From Prostheceraeus crozeri (taxonomy: Eukaryota > Platyhelminthes > Polycladida > Euryleptidae), in NCBI GenBank assembly GCA_907163375.1, contig CAJQUW010012946.1, forward strand, positions 62,001 to 126,000: a stretch of 64,000 nucleotides of DNA, given 5' to 3'. The translations under genes and the position numbers were made by a program. Below are positions 54,722 through 64,000 of the stretch, one piece after another; position 1 is the stretch's first letter; every line of letters begins with the position of its first letter. The notes beneath the pieces were generated by a model. The model made no database searches, was not told the origin of the DNA, and was given only the letters and a program-made list of their open reading frames with translations.

Positions 54722-56808
54722 GTTATGGGACAACCCTCGTATGTCAGTGACGTACGAAGCCCATGTATTATTTTTCCAACATTATTAGCTTCACACAATT
54801 TTATTGTTACTATAAACGTATCTATATATTTTGATTCCTTTTTCAAGATGCCTGAAACATCAGGAGATGTGAAAAGATTCTAAAAAATGTGATCACAATC
54901 TACAAATTACTGTGCAAGAAGGTCAACATCACAACATTACTCGACTTCAAGTATTCTTTCTGCGATGCTGCAATCGGATGCCGAAAAAATCTTTCGGACG
55001 CATCGCTAGCCGCTGGAATGGTAAGATGGCCTATATCTCAGCAATATGAGCTACAGCAGGGTACGCAGGATTCACTAGGCCCGTATGATTCCGAAATTGT
55101 GACGTCGACGGGTGTTGAGATTTTGAGGCCTAAAATGACTCATCATGAACCTGAATTATCGCATTTTCGTCACTTCTTTTAAAATTTTCCTCAACATCAG
55201 GAAATCTATCTGCCAGCTTACCTTATGATATAGCCATAATCTTCAAAGGGTATGATTTTCATGATGTAGAAATTTAAAGTTGAATGGAATTGAATAAAGT
55301 TCAGCTACACTGTAAACCGCTGGATACGAAAATAACATAAAAACATATACCAAAATCACATGCAATTTGAAACTAACATCTGATTCGAGATTCTGGTATG
55401 CTTACAGAGATCTGGTATGTTTTCATACCACATCTCATTTACTTTCGTATGTGATTGGTATGTAGCGATGCGAACTATTCTATCTGTGATTGGCTGTTTT
55501 ACACTGAAATACGAGTTGTTGGTATGTTTTATATACGAGACCCGATGGAAATTCATCCTCATTCGTATGCCTCTGGTATGTGTTTGGTATGTGCAGCTTT
55601 AAGTCGCATAGCAAAAAAATATGTGTATTACATACTGCTGTCAAATAATTTTTTTCAGTATTACCAGTCGTGAATTGTTTTTGTTTGATAGAGTGATATT
55701 TAACTAGATTAGATTTATAGTGAATTTAATGCTCTGATGCTCCACGAGATTGAGACACGCTGCTATTTTGTCTAGCAACATTTACAGGACGATTAGTTAG
55801 CTCTACTTTAAAAGCCAAGTTGATAAACATTTTTCATTCAAACGATATCTTTCGTGCAATCATGTTGACTTATATGTCTCAAACATAACTATTTTTGTGT
55901 TCATGAATTATAATGTGATTTTATTTCGGATTGATAATATGCTTAATTTCAAAATTACATAATTCATAATTGTTGATGGTTGAATACTTATTGATTATTC
56001 ATGAAATGCCTTAGACTTAAATGAATCAGAATCGAAATCAGTATTGAAAGTATGACTCTTGAATGTCATCATCTCACTACTTGCAGAACAGTAGTAACAT
56101 TAGTGTGATCTTTATTGACAAAAGGCCTTAAATCAACATACTTTGGAAATGATTGATGCTTTCTTTTAACATTGTGCTGGTATGGCCTTAGTATGTAAGC
56201 ATACCACATTTGAAATGACATACGAAAAGCATGCAAATATATACCAAGAGATTGCAGAAATATACCAAAAAATATTTTGTATATTTTCTCTCCAAATTTG
56301 CTATGACGAGGATAACATAAAATTAATTAATTATAATTGAAGACATGCACCAAAATACCAGTTTGATCGAAATTCGCACATTTCGGTGCACCGAGCACAA
56401 CTTTGCGTGACTTATGACTTATTAGTCATGGATTAAACATTTCTGTTATTCATTATAGCATCAACTACGCATTCATTATTGAAGTTGTCGGAAACCGGAG
56501 ACCATAGAGTAGGGATATATAGGTAGAGCGTTGACTCAAAAAAGTATCTGTATACAGTGAAAATTTTTATATGAAAATATTCAGTTTTCTCGGAGATTAC
56601 GTTCCCGTGGTCCAAAAAATTATTTGAGCAGTTTTAAAAATGTCAAAATTTTGCCAATTTAAATACTACCGAGATGACGCACCCTTGTAAGAAGTATAAA
56701 GCAAATTGGATATCAAAAGGAATGAATATTTGCAAATAATCATCCTAACTAAGCGGAAATTAAGCTAGTTTGCAAGGGAATTTCATGAGCAGCATTATAA
56801 TGGAAGTA
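54722..56808. other. No gene; cluster of TGGTATGT motifs
   Basis: Between 55390 and 55600, and again 56170-56290, the word TGGTATG or its complement CATACCA recurs about ten times (for example 55394, 55412, 55457, 55520, 55574, 55584), in both orientations. The left group is mostly direct and the right group mixed. This might be the subterminal repeats of an unrecognised DNA transposon. No coding sequence is visible between them. Confidence 0.4.
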
Positions 56809-56955
56809 TACAGGGTGCGAGAAAAGTCTTTGCGGATTTTTGATAACTTTATATTTAGTTATTGTATGGTGAATTGTTTTACTTTATTTTCATTTTTCTT
56901 TGAACAAACCCATCTCGAAATAAAAACTAAACAGTCCATGTACTCATTGACATTT

Positions 56956-57994
56956 TTATTCTTCAAATAGGTCACCGTCATGCTCAATGCACTTCAGAAA
57001 ACGTTTCTGAAAATTCCTCAACGAATTACGGTAGCAATGTTGTTCATTTGTCGCTCAATCGCTTCCCGCAAGTCCTGAATGTTCCTGTAAATAAAACCTG
57101 GAGGATAAACCAATTGCCGCAGGTGACTCCAGAACCAAAAGTCGCAGGGTGTCAAGTCCGGCGATCTTGCTGGCCATTCAATAGGTCCTCTCCTGCCGAT
57201 CCAGCGATTGGACAAATGAGTCTCTAGAATTTGACGCGCTGAAAGAGAGTAATGGGGAGGCGCTCCGTCTTGCTGGAACAGAAGGGTTCTTCCAGTGCCA
57301 CGAGAGAAATAAGGAACGACTTGGTTCAACAGAAGATCAGAATATCTCTTTCCATTCATGGTTTCTGAACTGATATCGTAGAGAAGAAGTCCGGAATAGC
57401 CTATACAGGCCCACACGGTGAGGCTAGGAGTCTTGCCTGGGTTGGTCATTCTAATATTCGGATTCGTCGTATCCAGAAGTGCACATTGTGCTTGTTGATG
57501 TTGCCTGTCAACGACATGACACACTCGTCCGAAAATGTTAGCTTTCGGAGGAAAGCAGTATCTTCTCTCGATTTTCTCCTCATTTCTTCACAAAATTGTA
57601 AGCGGCGGTCTTCGTCCCCATCACAAAGAAATTGAGAATATAGCGGCTTGTATGGATGATAATGCTCGGCTTTTAGAACTTTTCGGACAGTGAAATCAGA
57701 GATCCCGACATCCCTCGATATCACTCTTGTCGAAGTTGAAGGATTTTCAGTGACAGCTTCAATTACCTTTTGCCTGTTTTCATCTCCAGATGCTGTTATG
57801 GGTCTGCCACTTCTGGGTCGGTCGTGGGACAGGCTGCCGGTTTCAAGAAGTTTGTTCTTCCAATACAAGATTGTTCTCGACGATGGGGGTTCCTTGTTAA
57901 ATTTCTCTCTGAATTGACGAGCACTTTCTTCACAGTTGAAAGAAATGGCCCACGATGTGCAATAAACTTTTTCTATTGTCGAGAATTCCATCAC
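56956..57994 (-). pseudogene. DD41D mariner-family transposase, frameshifted
   Basis: N-terminal HTH region (ARQFREKFNKEPPSSRTILY, GRPITASGDENRQKV, VISRDVGISDFTVRKVLKAE). FSDECVMSLTGNINKHNVHF carries Asp1, FQQDGAPPHYS Asp2, and WPARSPDLTPCDFWFW the third Asp, 41 residues after Asp2: the DD41D signature of the rosa group. Frameshifts lie near 57475 and 57020. After the second, the frame carries on to a KCIEHDGDLFEE end at 56956. Confidence 0.85.
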
Positions 57995-58189
57995 AATATC
58001 AAATTACTCACATCCATCAGTGTATCGAGTTTATAAACAAAGTGTATAAAATGTATTGATTAAAATTAAAAATCTCGTAGTAAGATTCAAATGTGAAATC
58101 TATACTGGTCAGCAAAAATAAGTGGCATAGCTTTTCAAGGCATAGCATTTATTAAGGTTAATCATCCATGGTTTAGTCCGTCATTTAAT

Positions 58190-60384
58190 CATAGACTTCT
58201 AAATTTCTCTGGACAGATAGGTTGAAATTGGCCTCATACATGATCAGGTCAGCAATTCTAAATTAGACTACTGCAAATAGACTGTCATCAAGCGTTATCA
58301 CATTTTAGAGAACGTATTGCCAGAACAATGCAGGTAAAGCACAGTATGTATGTTTATTTATGTACATTGAGAGTAAGGACGCATGAGAATGAATGGTTAT
58401 GCATTGAATACATGTGCTAGACCTCCGTGTTATTAGTCAATTTTTGCGATTTTTCTTCTAATAAGTCTCAGAAATGAGGCATCTGAGATATCATGAACAA
58501 ATTTCTTTCACATGCTGTTGAAATATTTCATTGAAATTTCGGAAATCTGATTCATGTACGTGCGAACAGCGAGATTTTTACGAAGTAATCGGAAATGTGA
58601 TGATATTCATCGATAGTCTGAGCATCGTCCTTTCATTTTTTAAAGAAAGATACCATTTTCTTAGACAATTATTCAGTTTCAGTTATGACACGTATAACCT
58701 GGAAAAATGGTTTTTCTTCGCTATTCTCACAAGTAAAAAGTTTTTACATGAAAATTAAAAACTATTCAGTTTGATCTCATAAAACACCCTCCAACAAGGA
58801 ATGTATAGTTGAAGCACAGATACGTTTGGTGGAAAAGACTTCCCATGATAAATTTTGCTCAAAAAATTTGCAGCTTCAGGATGTCGAACATTGCCAACTC
58901 ACTATTTGTGACATTACACTCACGACAAAAATCACATTTTTTACATTTCAGGAGTGAAGGGCAGCAAGCACCACTTATATCATCTCGATTATTAGGATTC
59001 ATATAAAAATCAGTTTTTGTATGCAAGCATTCTCCTGCATACACATTATCTTCTGTGGTTGACTGCATGATATTTTATCATCAACACTTCTCAGACTAAA
59101 TCCGGAAAACTTCAATAAAGTTATTGTTTTCATTTTCTTGTCACCCTCTGTAAGGTGACGCATGGAGATAAAATAATATGCACCAGTCATTTGACGTATC
59201 CAGCTAAAACCCTTCTCAATGTGATCTGGCTGTGCTTTTCCGAGCATTGGTCATTGGTCTCAGAAGAGCCTCCATCACAGGTCAGATCGCCTGATAACTG
59301 TTCAGACCTCCGTATAGAAGTAGCTGCTCAGGTTGTAAATGCTTATTGTGTCCATCATGATTGTTTTCATGAAATTGAATGCAAAGAAGGATCTCCGTAT
59401 AGTTCACTTTTCTGTTCCCCCTCATTTCAGAACATTCGTAGTGTGGAAATCGATGGCTTCTCTTTTCCTCTCGAAACTGACCCTAACATAACAATGGTCA
59501 ATGCTTCGGTTGGATCTTCCGTCCGTTGAATTCGGCTTCACGGAGCTTTGTCAGTCTTTCCCAAGTATTACATATTACTGGCTGGCCATCCAGAGATTAT
59601 CCAGAAGTCATCAGATTCATAACTTTGGAAAACTTGTGATAGATGATAGATACATTATATGCTGCTTGGAATGGATTTCTCTCTGTGATAAATGCAAATA
59701 CATATTCGCAGATTTTTCGACAGTCAATGATGCGATGATGCTGTGGGGAAGATTTCAACTTATGATCGCCATTTTTAGTCCATTATCGTTTTGAGATGTC
59801 ACAAACGCAGATGGAATGGCTTCTTTCTAAATTTTAGACAAAATTGTCGTAACAAGAAATCTTTCGATTTTGTTTCCATTGCCAGGACATATACTTGAAA
59901 ACGTGGCCATACCGGATCGCAGCTTTGTAGTTGTTTGAAGAAGCATCTAGACAGATAAAGGAATTTCGATGGCACTGTACTTTAGATCACGCTGTTTCAT
60001 TTCTTCAATTTTTCTTCATTGCTTGCCATAATGATCCAATTCCTTCGTGGTAGCATTTGTCAGATTCATGGAATTGAAGGTTACACAAGACGTCACACAA
60101 GGTTGCACAAGAATGTTTAGTTAGGATATAATACTTTCAACTAAATCGATGCAATCACAAATTCAAATTTCTTTGTTATGCAAGTAGAGGAATGTATTTG
60201 TGTTACACCGTCATTGCATTTCGGTTCACAGCCAACAATGGTATACTGCATTTGCTTGCATTTTGCATTCAAACAAGCTGCAAAATTTGATCCTTTGCAA
60301 CACGAATGTTGGTTGGCCTGAACATGTATAAAATGATTTCAAATTTTCCTCACCTATCTGTCCAGAGAAATTTAGAAGTCTATG
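58190..60384. mobile_element. Nested DNA element with TIRs and 19-bp flanking direct repeats
   Basis: The left end catagacttctaaatttctc, then TGGACAGATAGG, is matched inverted at the right (CCTATCTGTCCAGAGAAATT, TAGAAGTCTATG). The 19-mer gtttagtccgtcatttaat lies immediately outside both ends (58171-58189 and 60385-60403). The TIR homology continues weakly inward for about 80 bp. A minus-strand remnant at 58859-59247 may be its transposase. Confidence 0.65.
58859..59247 (-). pseudogene. Transposase-like remnant, possibly P-element/THAP9 type
   Basis: QPDHIEKGFSWIRQMTGAYY followed by FISMRHLTEGDKKMK, then LLKFSGFS, resembles the conserved 'E..F..(I/Y)RQ..G.....S..(Q).......' C-terminal block of P-element-like transposases. 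CPSLLKCKKCDFCRECN follows in another frame, a Cys-rich segment. A frameshift near 59050 separates them. Too short for a firm assignment; it lies inside a TIR-bounded element, which supports a transposase. Confidence 0.35.
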
Positions 60385-60414
60385 GTTTAGTCCGTCATTT
60401 AATGATCGATCCTC

Positions 60415-60585
60415 GAAGTTAGATTTAAATTTGAAATCTATGGAGCTCAGCAAAAACGAGTGGCATAGCTATTTGAAGCACAACTTTGTTGATTTGATTA
60501 AAATGAGATAAAATCTCGTAGCTAGATTCAAATGTGAAATCCATTGAGCTCAGGAAAAACAAGTGGCATAGCTTCTTAAAGCATC
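60415..60585. repeat. Tandem copies of a repeat also present at 58075-58140
   Basis: ATTCAAATGTGAAATCTATT-like, then 'gctcagcaaaaa', then 'agtggcatagct' occurs at about 58088, 60424 and 60527. The first copy lies left and the others right of the nested element, so the element landed in a small tandem array or duplicated it. Confidence 0.6.
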
Positions 60586-60839
60586 GAAAATAGCACAATG
60601 AAATGCCGAGTTTACAAAACGTATGGAAAGTAATCAATTTAAATTTTGTTGATTGAATAGCATAAAGCTCACTATGTGTTAAATCTGAAGACTTGGCATG
60701 CATAATAGTCGAGTGACAGAGTTATCTACAAACGCATTGCCACATATTGGTCACTGGAGAAATGATACTTGATCATTGAATAGCAAAATATAAAGTTGAC
60801 AAAAATCCGCAAGGACTTTTCTCGCACCCTGTATAATGG

Positions 60840-61925
60840 AAGTCTTCATGAAAAAGTCGCGATATTATTCGTGCTTTCTTGGCTATGATTTCAAGTTTCT
60901 AATTCAATTTTCACTGGCATGATTTTGTGATTCACTTACTCTTTGCCGAAGACTATATTTTGTAGAGGCGATAACCTCCATTACGTAGCCTCTTTTCTCT
61001 TCACACTTTCCTAAGCAAGACTAACTGTGTAACGAAATTCATATTGCGGCTGGAGGAAAATTTGACAATTTCTACAAAGAAACGGTATTGAATTTGTAGA
61101 ATGTTTAGTTACTCTGATCACATGATATATGAAAATTATATCACATTAAAATAGCACAATTAAATAACATGTAATTTAGATTTATTATGAAACTGATGTC
61201 TGTATACGTAAGCAGTTCGAACAGGTGCCAGCAAAATCGGTTGACCTGCTGACCTCTTCATTGTTTTAAAACTCAGTCAAGCTTTGTATACAGGTAACTC
61301 CAGTTTGTTCAATGACGCATGCAGAATATTATGAAATCAAATATTGCAACCTGATCATTAGTATATAATTAAATGTCATTTTAGTCTATTTCATTCAAAC
61401 GTCGCTGCATTCGTAATACAGTCAACAAGTCAGTGAGTATACACTAAGCATAAATAATTCACTAGCTCCTTAATATAAAAAGTCATCATCATTTTAAAAG
61501 CAAATTTTTAAAGCTGCCTGTGCATGGATTTTCTTCAAAAATAAATAAGTGGTATTTAGACATTTATTGGACAGCACTATGATGACACTACTCTAAGAAT
61601 ATGCTTCTTGCAGACTTTTCATATGAAAATTCTCAATTTCCAGTTTTTTGTTGCAATGTTTTGGAAAATAGCCGTTAGAGAGTTGATCGGAGTGACATGT
61701 AGCATGCTGCATTGCGTGAAATCTGTTCACTTTATTTGCTGTATTTTGATATCTGCGTTGAGACGCACTTAATGCAAGTTGATGCATACATACACGATTT
61801 CTTTTCATTTTACTTCATTTTTCGTTTTTAGTGATATCGTTTAAACTTCATGGAATGTATAATTGTCATTAAAACGCAATTTTGAATTACATAACTGGCA
61901 ATCAGATGACAGACCTTGGAAAATA
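60840..61925. other. No gene recognised
   Basis: AT-rich. Short frames only (61593-61808). No repeats of note. Confidence 0.4.
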
Positions 61926-61928
61926 TCC

Positions 61929-62300
61929 AGCGGTGGCCCGTCCATATGGGCGCCTGGGGCGCAGCCCTCCATACGATAATACACCAAAATTAACATAAAT
62001 CATCATCAACTTAAATGAACGCTAAATGAACGGTCAATGGCTCAACCTGTCCAATAACCAAGAATGCCCAAACACATCAGTCAAAGTACGTTTCAAGTGA
62101 CTCAGACGTCACCGTCCCTATATCTCATGGATGGGGCGCACAGCGAATGCGCCTCGCTTCATACAGGTTTTGCTGATCATATCATACATTTGCATACATC
62201 AAATATTTCTGGCTGCATCACACGCGCAAATTGTGCTGAGATGGGGCGCTCTCATGATGTCCCTCTGGTACAGTTTCGCGCATTCTTATTAGTTGTAACG
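61929..62300. repeat. hAT-like terminal sequence, probably a remnant
   Basis: CAGCGGTGGCCCGTCCATAT, then GGGCGCCTGGGGCGCAGCCC, a GC-rich start with CAG..GGCCCGTCCATA, is the style of hAT-superfamily ends. GGGGCGC recurs at about 62135 and 62243. No transposase or matching second end was found. Confidence 0.3.
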
Positions 62301-63522
62301 CTGCAGTGAGTGTTGGGAAGTCAATCCAACGTCAATTTTATGAAACATGTGCAAGCATTGCAGACTGCAGTCGAAATGCATTCTGTCACTATTCATTGGT
62401 GTCTCTCGTGTAGATTCAGTTGAAATTCAATCAGATTATTTTTCTCAAGAAAGACTTTATTTCAGCATTTCAAAAAAGAAAAATTCGTATTAAGAAGTAT
62501 TGACTCACCAAGGTTACGAATAATCAGGAATCACGTTAACGTTTCACAAAACCTTGTTTGTAACCTTCCGAATTTCAAATGAAAAAGTTGCTCAATAGTT
62601 TTGACATATTTTTGCCTTGAAAGCCGATTTAGCTTTAAAAAATTGTGAATAATTTGAAATTTAATTGAATGAAAGAACTTAATAATGTTTTTTTAATTTC
62701 AATTACCTGTTGCGAATTCGAACATATTTTCTATTTTTGCATGATTGAGAGTCCTTATTATAAAAATAATTCTTTATTATTAAGGCATCGCAGTTAGCAA
62801 ATGGAACAATTCAATTTTGTCATGTCATAATTAAATTTTTTCATATAAGTCTAGGCTTACATGTATAACTAATAGTAGTTATAGTTTGTATAGTTAGCTG
62901 CAACTGAAACCACATTCGCTTATGAGCTTAAATAATGAAGTTTGGACTGCGCCCCACTTGAGCTGAACTGCATGAGCCGACACTGTGAATTGAGACTGTC
63001 GTGTCTTAGTCTGATCACAATAGGGTTGCATTTCACAGCGCGATTGTTTCTGGCCAACATTCGCGATTTTTAATTCTACGTCATACAAAATGCGTGCGCA
63101 ATTGATTAGCGGATCAGTGACACTTGACATTTGGTCACAAGCTGAAATCCGACGATTAAAACAGTAAGTTGGGTCAGGGCTCAAGGGAATATAAAAATGG
63201 CGACTTATCAATGGCTTGCTATTGAGTGCAGTTTCTCATTATAAAGAAGGGATCAATTATAGCTCCATGCCCATAGTATCTGCAGTCATTGTATACGTGA
63301 CTTTGACATAATTTAGACCTTGATTTAGACATTTTGCCATGTTCCATGTGTTTGAAAACGTTACTTAAGAATCAAACAGTTGCATCGCTTTTGATCAAAT
63401 TGGATGAATTTGAATACATCACCAATGAACCACCCACTTCCACACTAGGCTATAATGCTCTGCTTATCCGCATCTTCATGTGAAGTTGTACAATCCAACA
63501 AGCTCAAATAAGAATAATACAA
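62301..63522. other. No gene recognised
   Basis: AT-rich DNA. The minus-strand 105-codon frame at 62894-63211 has no recognisable domain. Confidence 0.4.
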
Positions 63523-63553
63523 GGTGCGTCAGAATTACCGCCTGATTTTGAAA

Positions 63554-63907
63554 ATGGACAAAATCTGTCGAGATTGTTTCAAGCATTTTACTCATACAGA
63601 GGCACATGAGACAACATGTGAATTGATATTTTGTGCATCTGATGAGTCTGCCTGGGGCACTATGTCAGAGTTTCTGACAGTGTTCAACATCAAGTGGGAC
63701 AAACTTATCTTCATTAACTCACTGGAGATCTTGAAGAATTCTTGGTATTTTCAGCACACCATATTCCTCATTGTAGTCATTGCCCTTCATAAGGAAAAGT
63801 TAAGAGACAGAATGTTTTGGCACCACATCTTCCGATCCATCTGCACCGAAAATTGTCGACGTACCAATGCATCTGAGCCGTCATGTTTGGGAGTCACATC
63901 CTCTTAG
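63554..63907 (+). CDS. Unidentified open frame with a Cys/His-rich start
   Basis: The ATG at 63554 gives 117 residues; a GTG ten codons upstream is possible. The N-terminus MDKICRDCFKHFTHTEAHET TC has a C-x2-C...H...H pattern like a degenerate zinc finger. The middle has a hydrophobic stretch (HTIFLIVVIALH). I recognise no family. It may be an exon or a transposon fragment. The reading frame lies at the edge of the window, so its context is unknown. Confidence 0.3.
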   Translation: MDKICRDCFKHFTHTEAHETTCELIFCASDESAWGTMSEFLTVFNIKWDKLIFINSLEILKNSWYFQHTIFLIVVIALHKEKLRDRMFWHHIFRSICTENCRRTNASEPSCLGVTSS

Positions 63908-64000
63908 AGGAAAATGATGGGATTTCCGATCACTCTGAGCCAAAAGTATGCATGTTGCATGACCAAATTATGACTTTTCGAAGCACCAGAAAACTTCAAA

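Larger units (their letters stand above)
56811..60831 (-). mobile_element. DD41D (rosa-type) mariner element enlarged by a nested insertion
   Basis: The left end cagggtgcgagaaaagtctt, then TGCGGATTTTTGA, is matched inverted at the right end (CAAAAATCCGCAAGGACTTT, TCTCGCACCCTG). TA follows or precedes each end, and the larger word TATAATGGAAGT flanks both sides (about 56796 and 60832). 4021 bp is far too long for the family; 58190-60384 is a separate insertion. Confidence 0.85.

Noticed and set aside
59155-59794. Plus-strand frames of 124 and 97 codons inside the nested element
   Set aside because: Opposite to the transposase-like remnant; no recognisable domain.

Overview
The window is from a eukaryotic, almost certainly invertebrate animal, genome. 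Its content is metazoan-type mobile DNA: pogo/Tigger, Tc1/mariner, DD41D (rosa-type) mariner, Penelope-like elements with GIY-YIG endonucleases, several LINE lineages, and one large virus-like Polinton. One transposase gene has a canonical 61-bp GT-AG intron. No host housekeeping gene, rRNA or tRNA was recognised, so I cannot name the phylum.

The centrepiece is a 19.45-kb Polinton/Maverick (adintovirus-like) element at 6451-25904. Its termini are AGTAAT...ATTACT, its terminal inverted repeats are about 400-440 bp, and it is flanked by a perfect 6-bp target duplication, AATATC. It carries the expected virus-like set: a protein-primed family B DNA polymerase, an A32-like packaging ATPase, a double-jelly-roll capsid protein candidate, a penton-like protein candidate, a fibre-like coiled-coil protein, two hydrophobic minor virion proteins, a parvovirus-type phospholipase A2 domain read straight into a retrovirus-like integrase, and an adenain-like cysteine protease with a truncated second copy. 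There are also three proteins I cannot name (one multi-domain, one membrane, one possibly HMG-box-like). Most genes are broken by single-base slips in A or T runs, by in-frame stops, or by loss of an active-site residue, so the copy looks dead or is affected by homopolymer sequencing error.

The element is part of a nested stack. A Tigger element with a C-terminal PHD finger (5300-27735, TA duplications) is split inside its transposase gene by the Polinton, and the transposase frame continues across the insertion. The Polinton in turn carries a Penelope-like inverted dimer (7501-9237, with a 14-bp target duplication). That dimer contains a further 210-bp SINE-like insertion.

Left flank (1-5300): end of a pogo transposase, a decayed LINE, an unassigned region with one LTR-like stretch, and a Penelope-type inverted repeat with a hammerhead-like motif. 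Right flank (27.7-64 kb): a decayed LINE (30.7-31.7 kb), a Tc1 (33.2-34.9 kb), an RT fragment beside a small pogo element (36.3-37.9 kb), a foldback MITE (40.0-40.3 kb), a second GIY-YIG inverted dimer (41.5-42.7 kb), an endonuclease-bearing LINE split by another LINE (44.0-47.3 kb) and meeting a third head-on (47.4-48.1 kb), an intact intron-containing Tc1-like transposase (49.0-50.1 kb), a second broken Tc1-like element (53.3-54.7 kb), and a DD41D mariner (56.8-60.8 kb) that holds another TIR element with 19-bp flanking direct repeats. The remaining stretches are AT-rich DNA without recognisable genes.
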